Made by a program: the position numbers and the translations under genes. A DNA stretch of 8,156 nt, taken from contig CAJUFI010000101.1 of NCBI GenBank assembly GCA_910585665.1, positions 1 to 8,156 of the forward strand. The letters are read 5' to 3'. Positions 1-5,841 of the stretch are shown piece after piece (the stretch's first letter is position 1; every line of letters begins with the position of its first letter). This DNA is from an uncultured Acetatifactor sp. Its GTDB lineage: Bacteria > Bacillota > Clostridia > Lachnospirales > Lachnospiraceae. The notes below the pieces were generated by a model. It did no database searches and was not told where the DNA came from. It was given only the letters and a program-made list of their open reading frames with translations.

Positions 1-1512
1 CTGGCGGTTTATCTCTTGTTTTCGGTTGCTTGCTTCTTTACCGTACATGAGCATTAACTCCTGTCTGTTAATCGAAATGTCCATGCTGACCATTTCTTCC
101 AGCTGTTGCAGCAATTGATGGCACTTCTCCATATCATAATTGTTCATGGCATCTTTCACTCGACGGTAAATGTTAATTACATCATAACGTTTAACAACAA
201 TACCTTCACGAATATACTCCGGCGACAGCCCCAACTTGGAAAACAGATCCCCCCAGATGGCTCGCTGGGTCTTCATCTTATTGTTCTCCAGCCGCCTGAG
301 GGTCTTCTCGCTGCAGATGCCCTCGCAGAGTTCCTGTGGCGACATGCCAAGCATCCTACGGCGTTTCCGCACCACGTCACCGATTCGATGGTTCTGGGTC
401 TGGCTGTACAGGTAACAGAAGTTCTCCATTTTCGCTGGCAAGCCATGCTCCTGGTATAGTCCAGTCAGTACGATGCGCCATTTCCTGACCTGGGCGGCCA
501 GCACTGCCAGATCCTCCAGATTGGCGAAATCGACCGGGGCGTCCGACTGTTGGAGAGCAATCAGGTTTTTCGAGCCGTCCTCTGCCATGTCCACTGGCGC
601 TTGCGCTTTCGCTGCTTCTTCCCTAAGCCTGTCCCATGCCAGGTCGAAAGATGCTGGGGTACACTTCCGGGAATCCGCCTGCAGCAAGCCTGCGTAGATT
701 TCCAGAATCTGCTCCATCGTTTCCAGCAGCTCCCACAGCCAATACATGCGCATGCATCTGCGCAGATTCTCTACGGCTTCCGCACATATCCGCAGCAGCC
801 TGCGGCAGGCAGCCGCATCCAAAGGCCGCTTCATCTGCTCCCGGCACAGATAGTATGCCGCCTTAGGACATATCTTGGCATAGCTGTAGTCATCCATGCC
901 CGAGCTGCGCATTGCTGCAAGCAAGGCTTCGATAGCCTGGGGAATGCAGGTGCCAGGGGATTCGTTTCCGGCTATACACCCCACATCCCCGCCATAGCGG
1001 ATGTATTCCAGCAGCAGGTTCCATTCCTGTACAGCAAGCAGCCCCTTATCCCAGCACCCTGCGGCTACATCCGGCACGGTCAGCGAAAGGGCCTCCCCAA
1101 AGGCCTCCCGCAATTCCTTTTCCGAAGCGTTTTGATATTGCATGAGCTGCGCCCTCATGGCCAGGCAGAACTGGCTGAGGACGGCGTTCTCCTTCCTGTC
1201 CGCCTGTTCCAGGAGCCCCAGCAGCCTTTCCGCCTCCGCAGTCTCCTTTGCCTCCACGGCGCGCAGCAGCTTTTCCTGGGTCTGCCATACTTCATATTCC
1301 TCAGGCTGCAGATAGTCCTCGAAGCCGTCGTTTTCGAAGCCCAGCCGCTCCATCAGCCTGTCCCGCATCAGTTTGTCCGGCATCCTCTCGCCTGCCTCGA
1401 TGCGGCTGAGCATTTCCGCTGAGCACAGGCCGCTGCTTAGCCTTTCCAGGTTCACTCCTTTCCCCTTCCGCATCCCTGCAAGAAAATCATGGAAGTATAT
1501 TCTGCTCTCCAT
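1..1512 (-). CDS. Large regulator with two duplicated helix-turn-helix modules (3' end beyond the window)
   Basis: The frame is open for all 504 codons from ATG at 1512 to the window edge, so the C-terminus is missing. The start is supported by GGAGG six bases upstream. An N-terminal XRE-like helix-turn-helix spans about residues 8-60 (LSSGLCSAEMLSRIEAGERM). A second one lies at about 376-430 (LCEGICSEKTLRRLENNKMK). Both are followed by a similar helical stretch with a D..K/E..LL..LE pattern, so the protein seems built from a duplicated HTH-plus-helix unit separated by about 300 helical residues. No membrane segment is visible; it is probably a cytoplasmic DNA-binding regulator. The build recalls RRNPP-type regulators (XRE domain plus TPR-like repeats binding short peptides), but that assignment is inference. 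It has its own candidate promoter, and its leader contains the 100-bp repeat element. I do not recognise a specific gene. Confidence 0.82.
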   Translation of the reverse strand, partial: MESRIYFHDFLAGMRKGKGVNLERLSSGLCSAEMLSRIEAGERMPDKLMRDRLMERLGFENDGFEDYLQPEEYEVWQTQEKLLRAVEAKETAEAERLLGLLEQADRKENAVLSQFCLAMRAQLMQYQNASEKELREAFGEALSLTVPDVAAGCWDKGLLAVQEWNLLLEYIRYGGDVGCIAGNESPGTCIPQAIEALLAAMRSSGMDDYSYAKICPKAAYYLCREQMKRPLDAAACRRLLRICAEAVENLRRCMRMYWLWELLETMEQILEIYAGLLQADSRKCTPASFDLAWDRLREEAAKAQAPVDMAEDGSKNLIALQQSDAPVDFANLEDLAVLAAQVRKWRIVLTGLYQEHGLPAKMENFCYLYSQTQNHRIGDVVRKRRRMLGMSPQELCEGICSEKTLRRLENNKMKTQRAIWGDLFSKLGLSPEYIREGIVVKRYDVINIYRRVKDAMNNYDMEKCHQLLQQLEEMVSMDISINRQELMLMYGKEASNRKQEINRQ

Positions 1513-1518
1513 TCCGTC

Positions 1519-1523
1519 CCTCC
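1519..1523 (-). promoter_or_regulatory. Ribosome binding site of the double-HTH regulator
   Basis: GGAGG on the minus strand lies six bases before the ATG at 1512. It fixes the start of a gene that is otherwise open-ended in this window. Confidence 0.75.
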
Positions 1524-1576
1524 GTCTCCTGTGATGATTGTCTGGAAGCCTTATCCCAAGTGTATCAGGAACTGTA

Positions 1577-1676
1577 GGAACTGTCGGAAAATAACTGCGA
1601 CGATTTCTTTAGAGTAAAGCCTGGAAATACAAAGAAAACGGCTTTCAACTTGCAGCAGTTATTTGTAGACACTTCC
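1577..1676 (-). mobile_element. 100-bp MITE-like element, copy 1
   Basis: Read on the minus strand, this 100-bp segment aligns without gaps to 3221-3320, with about 82 of 100 positions identical. The first 30 and last 20 bases are best conserved and the core varies. Its ends read GGAAGTGTC and GACAGTTCC, an imperfect terminal inverted repeat that has decayed more than in copy 2. Next to its left edge, AGGAACTGT is tandemly doubled (1567-1575 and 1576-1584). It encodes no protein. It lies in the 5' leader of the double-HTH regulator, between a candidate promoter and the start codon, so it would be transcribed as a long imperfect hairpin. It is called MITE-like because of size, inverted ends and copy number; no parent transposase is visible here. 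Confidence 0.72.
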
Positions 1677-1687
1677 TTACTATCAAT

Positions 1688-1716
1688 AGAATAACATAAT
1701 CGGCCGTGGCTGTCTA
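1688..1716 (-). promoter_or_regulatory. Candidate promoter of the double-HTH regulator
   Basis: On the minus strand TAGACA (5 of 6 matches to the -35 consensus) is followed after 17 bp by TATTCT, which carries an extended -10 TG. Transcription would begin near 1681, just outside copy 1 of the repeat element, and give a leader of about 170 nt. Assigned by eye only. Confidence 0.45.
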
Positions 1717-1801
1717 TATAGAGAGACGCTGTCTGCCGCAAAGAGCTGCTCCCTATGCGCCATGAACACCGACCTGAATGGCTTCCGGACCTTCCGCCAT
1801 T

Positions 1802-1843
1802 CGCAAAGGACTCCATGCCCGATGGGGCACAGAGTCCTTTGTG
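1802..1843 (-). terminator. Strong hairpin just downstream of the XRE regulator
   Basis: The arms 1804-1813 (CAAAGGACTC) and 1832-1841 (GAGTCCTTTG) pair perfectly. Inside, after a CA/CA internal loop, 1816-1820 (TGCCC) pairs with 1825-1829 (GGGCA). The hairpin begins about ten bases after the regulator's stop codon, where a terminator is expected. No U-run follows on either strand, so it may stop transcription weakly, protect the mRNA 3' end, or be a dispersed palindromic repeat. The hairpin is certain; its role is inferred. Confidence 0.5.
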
Positions 1844-1851
1844 CAAAGTCC

Positions 1852-2961
1852 TTAACTATTCGTTTTCTCAACCCAGGCGCTCCATCTCGGGTCGGCCTTG
1901 ATCTCTTTCTCTACCTGAGAGCAGTCAGGCTGGTGCCACCAGGGCCAGGTCTGAGGAAGCTCCTTCACGATGGATCCTTTCCCTTCGTCTCCCAGGAACA
2001 TCTCCAGGGCTCTTCCGTGCCGGAACGCTTCGTCCAGGGAGACGAACGCGTCGTCATGGTATCCACGCTCCCACTGTACTCTGGACAGATACTGGTACAG
2101 TGAAATGATAATGTCGTGATATCCGCCGAAATCATCCTCGTCACATATCAGGTAGAACATGGAGATCGCTCCTTTTATTTTGGACATCGGCGTATCGTCC
2201 TCGTAATTGTGGACACAGTTCATCAGTCCATAGACCAGTTGTTTCGCAAACTCATAAGCCATTTCCAGCAGGGCAGCCCTGATATAGCCTGCCTGCTCCC
2301 TGCCGTCCGCAGCAGCTGCCAGCAGAAGTTCCCGGGAATGGTTCAGGCTGGGCATGCGCCTGGCACAAGCCACCGCTTTCTCTGTCTCGCCGAAATTCCG
2401 GTAAAGCAGCACAAGGATGGATATGGCCTCTGTGACGATTTCGGTATCTTTGGCAGAGCCTGCAAGGCCTTCACAGATTTTAATGGCCTCTGTCCAATAA
2501 GTGTTTTTCTTCTGCCGGTCATAATCATGCTGCAGATATCCTTCCTCATCGTAGCTTGTCCACTCCTTATACCGCCTCCAGCCGGCTTCGCACAAGGTAT
2601 CGGCCAGCTTGATCTGCAGCCGCTCCTCCTGTGGAAATTCAACCAGTCCTTCACGCAGAATCCCCAGGCACTCCTCTATCCAGTCCTCGTCCGAGCGGCC
2701 CTTGATATGAAAGGCATCCACCTTGTCCGTTATCTCCTGAATCCGTCTGTCCCTGTCCGACCGGAACCCAAACAAGGCGTCGATGGATACCCCGAAGTAA
2801 TTCGCGATAGACGGAAGGATCTCCATATCGGGATAGCCGCCGCTTGCCTCCCAGCGGGACACTGCCTGGCAGGTAACCCCCAAAGCCATCGCCAGGTCCT
2901 CCTGGGTCCTCCCGTCCCTGCGGCGCAGTTCTTTGATTTTTTCTCCTATTTCAACTTTCAT
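1852..2961 (-). CDS. XRE-family transcriptional regulator with helical (TPR-like) C-terminal domain
   Basis: A 369-residue protein. Residues about 4-62 form a classic XRE/Cro-CI helix-turn-helix (RTQEDLAMALGVTCQAVSRW, then a second half ending IDALFGF). The remaining 300 or so residues are predicted helical and rich in Leu, Ala, Glu and Trp, with paired-helix character like TPR-type sensor regions, and no membrane segment. The architecture is common among Clostridia regulators that bind DNA with the N-terminus and sense a ligand or partner with the C-terminus. The frame extends 32 codons further up, but AGGAGGTG lies five bases before the ATG at 2961, so this start is chosen. The gene has its own promoter candidate, stands alone, and sits between two inverted copies of the 100-bp element. 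Its target is unknown; self-regulation or control of a neighbour is inference. Confidence 0.88.
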   Translation of the reverse strand: MKVEIGEKIKELRRRDGRTQEDLAMALGVTCQAVSRWEASGGYPDMEILPSIANYFGVSIDALFGFRSDRDRRIQEITDKVDAFHIKGRSDEDWIEECLGILREGLVEFPQEERLQIKLADTLCEAGWRRYKEWTSYDEEGYLQHDYDRQKKNTYWTEAIKICEGLAGSAKDTEIVTEAISILVLLYRNFGETEKAVACARRMPSLNHSRELLLAAAADGREQAGYIRAALLEMAYEFAKQLVYGLMNCVHNYEDDTPMSKIKGAISMFYLICDEDDFGGYHDIIISLYQYLSRVQWERGYHDDAFVSLDEAFRHGRALEMFLGDEGKGSIVKELPQTWPWWHQPDCSQVEKEIKADPRWSAWVEKTNS

Positions 2962-2966
2962 GCCTA

Positions 2967-2974
2967 CACCTCCT
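2967..2974 (-). promoter_or_regulatory. Strong Shine-Dalgarno that sets the XRE regulator's start
   Basis: AGGAGGTG on the minus strand lies five bases before the ATG at 2961. It favours the 369-residue protein over the longer frame beginning at 3057, which has no comparable site. Confidence 0.85.
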
Positions 2975-2995
2975 GCCCCTTTTATGTGGGCTTTG

Positions 2996-3025
2996 ATTAT
3001 AGATTTATGTTTCCACCGGTGTAAG
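2996..3025 (-). promoter_or_regulatory. Candidate promoter of the XRE regulator
   Basis: A perfect TATAAT (2996-3001, minus strand) is preceded after 18 bp by CTTACA (4 of 6 matches to the -35 box). The start point would be near 2989, leaving a short untranslated leader. The 8-bp palindrome CACCGGTG (3014-3021) overlaps the -35 side and could be part of an operator. Confidence 0.5.
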
Positions 3026-3076
3026 GATATTGTATCGAAAGCTTTTCTGAAAAACAATTATCAATTCGTTGTTAAA

Positions 3077-3097
3077 ATATCAAGCATTGCTTGATAT
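3077..3097. promoter_or_regulatory. 21-bp perfect palindrome upstream of the XRE gene
   Basis: ATATCAAGCA and TGCTTGATAT flank a single central base at 3087, a perfect 10-bp inverted repeat. It lies about 50 bp upstream of the candidate -35 of the XRE gene and about 90 bp before the rightward promoter candidate. Symmetry and length fit an operator for a dimeric regulator such as the adjacent XRE protein. On the minus strand it is followed by TTTT, so a weak terminator is the alternative. Confidence 0.4.
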
Positions 3098-3184
3098 CCC
3101 CATGGCATCGCAGAGCCTGTTGAATTTGAGGTGAAAAACCGATATGATAAAGAAACAAACAGTGCTAATTCCGCTTTACATTTT

Positions 3185-3215
3185 TTCACATGAGAACAGC
3201 TTTCCGGAGTATAAT
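3185..3215 (+). promoter_or_regulatory. Candidate rightward promoter abutting the second repeat element
   Basis: TTCACA (5 of 6 to consensus), a 19-bp spacer and a perfect TATAAT at 3210-3215. The start point would fall near 3222, essentially at the first bases of the 100-bp element. The spacer is longer than ideal, so strength is uncertain. Confidence 0.35.
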
Positions 3216-3220
3216 AGTAA

Positions 3221-3320
3221 GGAATTGTCTACAAATAACTGCTGCAAGTTTATGGCAATTTTTATTGTATTTCCGGGCTTTTGCCTGAAGCAATTGCAGC
3301 AGTTATTTTCCGACAATTCC
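3221..3320 (+). mobile_element. 100-bp MITE-like element, copy 2, with 27-bp terminal inverted repeats
   Basis: The two ends are inverted copies over 27 bp: GGAATTGTC, three differing bases (TAC at one end, GGA at the other), then AAATAACTGCTGCAA. That is 24 of 27 matching. About 46 bp of non-coding core lies between. TAA flanks both ends and could be a short target duplication. The right end is joined directly to an open frame that lacks a proper start (3322-3567), as expected if the element inserted into or beside a gene. It matches copy 1 at 1577-1676 in opposite orientation. An alternative reading is a structured RNA, because a promoter-like sequence sits directly upstream. Confidence 0.75.
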
Positions 3321-3321
3321 T

Positions 3322-3567
3322 AACGAGCAGAAGCTGGAAAAGCGGAAAGCGGAATATCAGGTTATCTTGGAACGACTTGACGGACTGGAACAGCAGGGAG
3401 TAATCGGAGCGTTTGACAAACAAACGATTATTGATTTATCGGGTGACGTTATTAAGGAAATCGCACAGAAATATGAGAATGTGCAGAAAGGCGTAGCTGA
3501 TATGATGAGAGGAGCATTGATCGAAACAGAAGCAACTACTTTATCTTCTGGCCGACAACAGCGTTAA
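3322..3567 (+). pseudogene. C-terminal gene remnant cut off by the 100-bp element
   Basis: An open frame of 81 codons begins directly beyond the element's right end and stops at TAA 3565-3567. It reads like real protein, with heptad-like charged helices (EQKLEKRKAEYQVILERLDG) and a segment KEIAQKYENVQKGVADMMRG. The only in-frame start is a TTG at 3367 with no ribosome binding site, so it is most simply a truncated 3' end. The tail vaguely recalls C-terminal regions of Rpn/PD-(D/E)XK-type transposase-like proteins of Clostridia, but I could not confirm this. Its base composition is AT-richer than the neighbouring genes, which fits a remnant of mobile DNA. Confidence 0.4.
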
Positions 3568-3637
3568 GAATTTTTCTCGGAAATCAAGACATTTGTATCT
3601 ATCACAATTCTCATACTCGTTTCTTCGTTCTGACTGA

Positions 3638-3808
3638 TTAGACTATATCATTAACATCATTTTCATTATATCCAACAGATTTTGCCCATTTTTGTGCTTC
3701 ATCCAGTGAGGCTTCAGAGTTGTCTCCCTGTTTTTTAACCGCGCACAGGGGAATAAGGCTTATCCCCTGTGGCGGGGAAATATTTATAAAACTCAATCCA
3801 TTCGATTC
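3638..3808 (-). pseudogene. Short minus-strand remnant, possibly an antitoxin C-terminus
   Basis: An open frame of 56 codons runs from just after an in-frame stop (3809-3811) to TAA at 3638-3640, with no ATG and no ribosome binding site. The last 25 or so codons (EASLDEAQKWAKSVGYNEND) look like genuine helical protein, similar in feel to the tails of small antitoxin-type DNA-binding proteins. That assignment is weak. The upstream half runs through a strong hairpin (3744-3771), which suggests that a palindromic repeat or rearrangement interrupts the original gene. Most likely a decayed fragment. Confidence 0.25.
3744..3771. repeat. Palindromic hairpin in the remnant region
   Basis: CACAGGGG (3744-3751) pairs perfectly with CCCCTGTG (3764-3771), and the AT-rich interior (AATAAGGCTTAT) adds a few more pairs. 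No U-run follows on either strand, so it is not a clear terminator. It could be a dispersed REP-like palindrome. Confidence 0.45.
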
Positions 3809-3830
3809 TTATTCAACTATTTATACCGAC

Positions 3831-3855
3831 GGCTGCTAAGAATTCCTTACCAGCC
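3831..3855 (-). terminator. Hairpin at the end of the ABC exporter operon
   Basis: It starts two bases after the stop codon of the second exporter gene. GGCTG and CAGCC form the base; after one mismatched pair, TAAG and CTTA continue, closing a five-base loop. No clear U-run follows, so it may be a weak or Rho-assisted terminator or an mRNA 3'-end stabiliser. Confidence 0.4.
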
Positions 3856-3857
3856 TT

Positions 3858-5762
3858 TCAAGCATAATACTGCGCCTGGGCATCCCACAGTTCACGGTAT
3901 TTCCCGCCTTCCTCCTCCATAAGCTCCTCATGGGTTCCCCACTGGACCACCTTCCCTTGATCCATGACAACGATTCGGTCGCACATCCGGCAAGAGGAAA
4001 GCCTGTGGCTGACGAACAGCACCGTCCTGCCCTCTGCCAGTTTTCCGAAGTTCTCGTAGATTTCATATTCCGCATAGGGATCCAGGGCAGAGGTAGGCTC
4101 GTCCAGGATCATGATTTCGGCATCTTTGTAAGCCGCCCTGGCGATTGCAAGCTTCTGCCCCTCCCCTCCGGACAGATTCGTCCCCTCCGGGTCGAAATCC
4201 TGGAACAGAGACTGCTGGATGCCCTTCGCGTATCTTTCCACCCACTCCTTCATCCCCGCTTTCTCCAGCGCAGTCTGGACCTTTCGCTGGTCATAATCCT
4301 GTGTCCCGGCCACATTTTCGGCAATGGAGAAGGCGAACAGGGAGAAGTCCTGGAAAACCGTTGAGATATGTTCGATATACTCTTCATAAGGGTATGCCAG
4401 GACATCCCTGCCATCCAACAGGATGCGCCCTGCCTGGGGCACATACAGCCTGCAGAGCAGTTTGATCAAAGTCGTCTTCCCGGAACCGTTTTCCCCTACG
4501 ATGGCAATCTTCTCTCCGGCGTTTATATTCAACGTCACATCCTTCAGGGCAAAATCGGCGCTCTCTGGGTATCGGAAGCTTATGTTCTCCATCCGGAGAC
4601 AGGCACTGCCGCCGCGCTCCTCTTGACTACCCAAAGGCTTTTCTTGACCATCCAAGGGCTTTTCTCCCCCATTCTTCCCCGGCAGATCCATATATTGGAA
4701 ATACCTTAATAGATGCTCATTATTGTTCCGCAGATCCGTCACGATCTCTGCCGTCCTGGCGAAGGCTTCCATCAGCCAGGTCACCGCACTGTACAGCAGC
4801 ACGATGCTTCCGCAGCCGATTGCGCCGTCCATGGCCATCCTCCCCACCAGCAGATACACGATGCAGCCGCAGATGCCGGAAGCCGCAAGCTTAATGCCGT
4901 CATACCGGTTCACGGCTGAAAGTTCCCGCTCCTTGCCGTCCGCCAGATATTCATAGCAGTTGGACTGGCACTGGTTCAGAATCAATTCCTCCTGGCGGTA
5001 AATCCTGGCATCCATAGCCGCGTCCTCATCCTGCAGATATTCCATATGGTAGAAATCGCCGTACCTGGAATGCCTTGCCCCTTTCAGGAATGTCTCAAAG
5101 GTCACATCGAAGCGCTTTCCCGTCATCCGGCAGGCCAGGACACAGGAGCATGCCACCAGCAGCCCAAATCCCAAAATCATGGCCGCCATGCCGCTCTGTG
5201 CCGTTCCAGCCGCCAATCCCCCAGACACAATCTCCCACAAAGAATACACCAGAATACCGCCCGCAATGACTCCGGCAGCCAGATTCGTCCAAAGCACCTC
5301 CATATCCCAGTACAGGCTGGCCATCCCCGCGCCTGACAGCTGCAGGCTCCCAGACACCTCGTCCCGCAGCCGCCTGGTGCTGTCCCGCTCCAGCAGCTCA
5401 TAGGGCAGCGAATAGGCCCGATTCGTCAGCCGGATCTCATGGGAGCTGAATAGCCTCTGATACCCCACGGCGATCCGGCAGTCCTCATAATTCCTCCACA
5501 TGGAGACCAGGAACAGCAGCCCGATGCCGGCCAGACACAGCATGAGCAAGTCCCTTCTGTCCCGGCTCGCCGCCAGCCCGTCCATGATATGGGCCGACAC
5601 CGCCGTAGCGACGAACGGAATCCCCGCCGCCAACAAGCTCCTCCTGCATACATGCCCCATCTGTCCCGGCAGAATGCACCCGAATTCCCGGATGCCCCGG
5701 CAGATGATGGCCATATCCTTTCTCAATGTCCTTCCGTTTTTTTCCATAAAATATATGTCCAT
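3858..5762 (-). CDS. ABC exporter half-transporter (membrane plus ATPase domain), second subunit
   Basis: A 634-residue half-transporter. About six membrane segments fall in residues 39-335 (roughly 40-62, 68-87, 157-179, 187-209, 287-307, 312-332). An ATPase domain follows from about 390. Key motifs are complete: Walker A GENGSGKT (423-430), Q-loop FQDFSLF, signature LSGGEGQ (530-536), Walker B ILDEP with catalytic Glu 555, and H-loop His 586. It lies 70 bp downstream of the similar gene at 7749-5842, and the two probably form a heterodimer exporting a drug, peptide or lipid. There is no N-terminal C39 peptidase, so it is not a leader-cleaving bacteriocin exporter. The start is uncertain: GTG 5771, ATG 5762 or ATG 5747 are all possible and none has a well-spaced Shine-Dalgarno. 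The linker holds a duplicated seven-residue unit. Substrate unknown. Confidence 0.9.
   Translation of the reverse strand: MDIYFMEKNGRTLRKDMAIICRGIREFGCILPGQMGHVCRRSLLAAGIPFVATAVSAHIMDGLAASRDRRDLLMLCLAGIGLLFLVSMWRNYEDCRIAVGYQRLFSSHEIRLTNRAYSLPYELLERDSTRRLRDEVSGSLQLSGAGMASLYWDMEVLWTNLAAGVIAGGILVYSLWEIVSGGLAAGTAQSGMAAMILGFGLLVACSCVLACRMTGKRFDVTFETFLKGARHSRYGDFYHMEYLQDEDAAMDARIYRQEELILNQCQSNCYEYLADGKERELSAVNRYDGIKLAASGICGCIVYLLVGRMAMDGAIGCGSIVLLYSAVTWLMEAFARTAEIVTDLRNNNEHLLRYFQYMDLPGKNGGEKPLDGQEKPLGSQEERGGSACLRMENISFRYPESADFALKDVTLNINAGEKIAIVGENGSGKTTLIKLLCRLYVPQAGRILLDGRDVLAYPYEEYIEHISTVFQDFSLFAFSIAENVAGTQDYDQRKVQTALEKAGMKEWVERYAKGIQQSLFQDFDPEGTNLSGGEGQKLAIARAAYKDAEIMILDEPTSALDPYAEYEIYENFGKLAEGRTVLFVSHRLSSCRMCDRIVVMDQGKVVQWGTHEELMEEEGGKYRELWDAQAQYYA
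4623..4664 (-). repeat. 21-bp in-frame tandem duplication in the exporter linker
   Basis: Two adjacent 21-bp units (4644-4664 and 4623-4643) differ at three positions and encode EKPLDGQ then EKPLGSQ. They lie between the membrane domain and the ATPase domain, where length change is tolerated. A recent slippage or duplication event is likely. Confidence 0.75.
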
Positions 5763-5775
5763 TCCTTTCACTTAT

Positions 5776-5805
5776 TTCTTCTTATGAAACTTCTTCTTAT
5801 GAAAC
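5776..5805. repeat. Perfect 15-bp tandem repeat between the two exporter genes
   Basis: TTCTTCTTATGAAAC occurs twice without a gap (5776-5790 and 5791-5805). On the minus strand each unit carries AAGAAG, a weak Shine-Dalgarno-like purine run, just ahead of the second exporter gene. Repeat number could influence spacing or initiation there. Confidence 0.85.
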
Positions 5806-5841
5806 CAAGGGCCAATTCCTCACTTTCATACACCGAACCCC

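Noticed and set aside
550..1422. 290-codon plus-strand open frame
   Set aside because: It lies wholly opposite the double-HTH regulator, is rich in Pro, Gln and His as typical of antisense frames, has no ribosome binding site and resembles no family.
2116..3024. 302-codon plus-strand open frame
   Set aside because: It is antisense to the XRE regulator, whose domain, ribosome binding site and start are clear; the plus-strand product has no recognisable domain.
1852..3057. Longer, 401-residue version of the XRE regulator
   Set aside because: The 32 extra codons overlap the candidate promoter region, lack a Shine-Dalgarno and precede a perfect AGGAGGTG site for the internal ATG at 2961.
1577..3320. 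CRISPR array
   Set aside because: There are only two repeat copies, in opposite orientation and 1.5 kb apart, and no regularly spaced direct repeats occur anywhere in the window.
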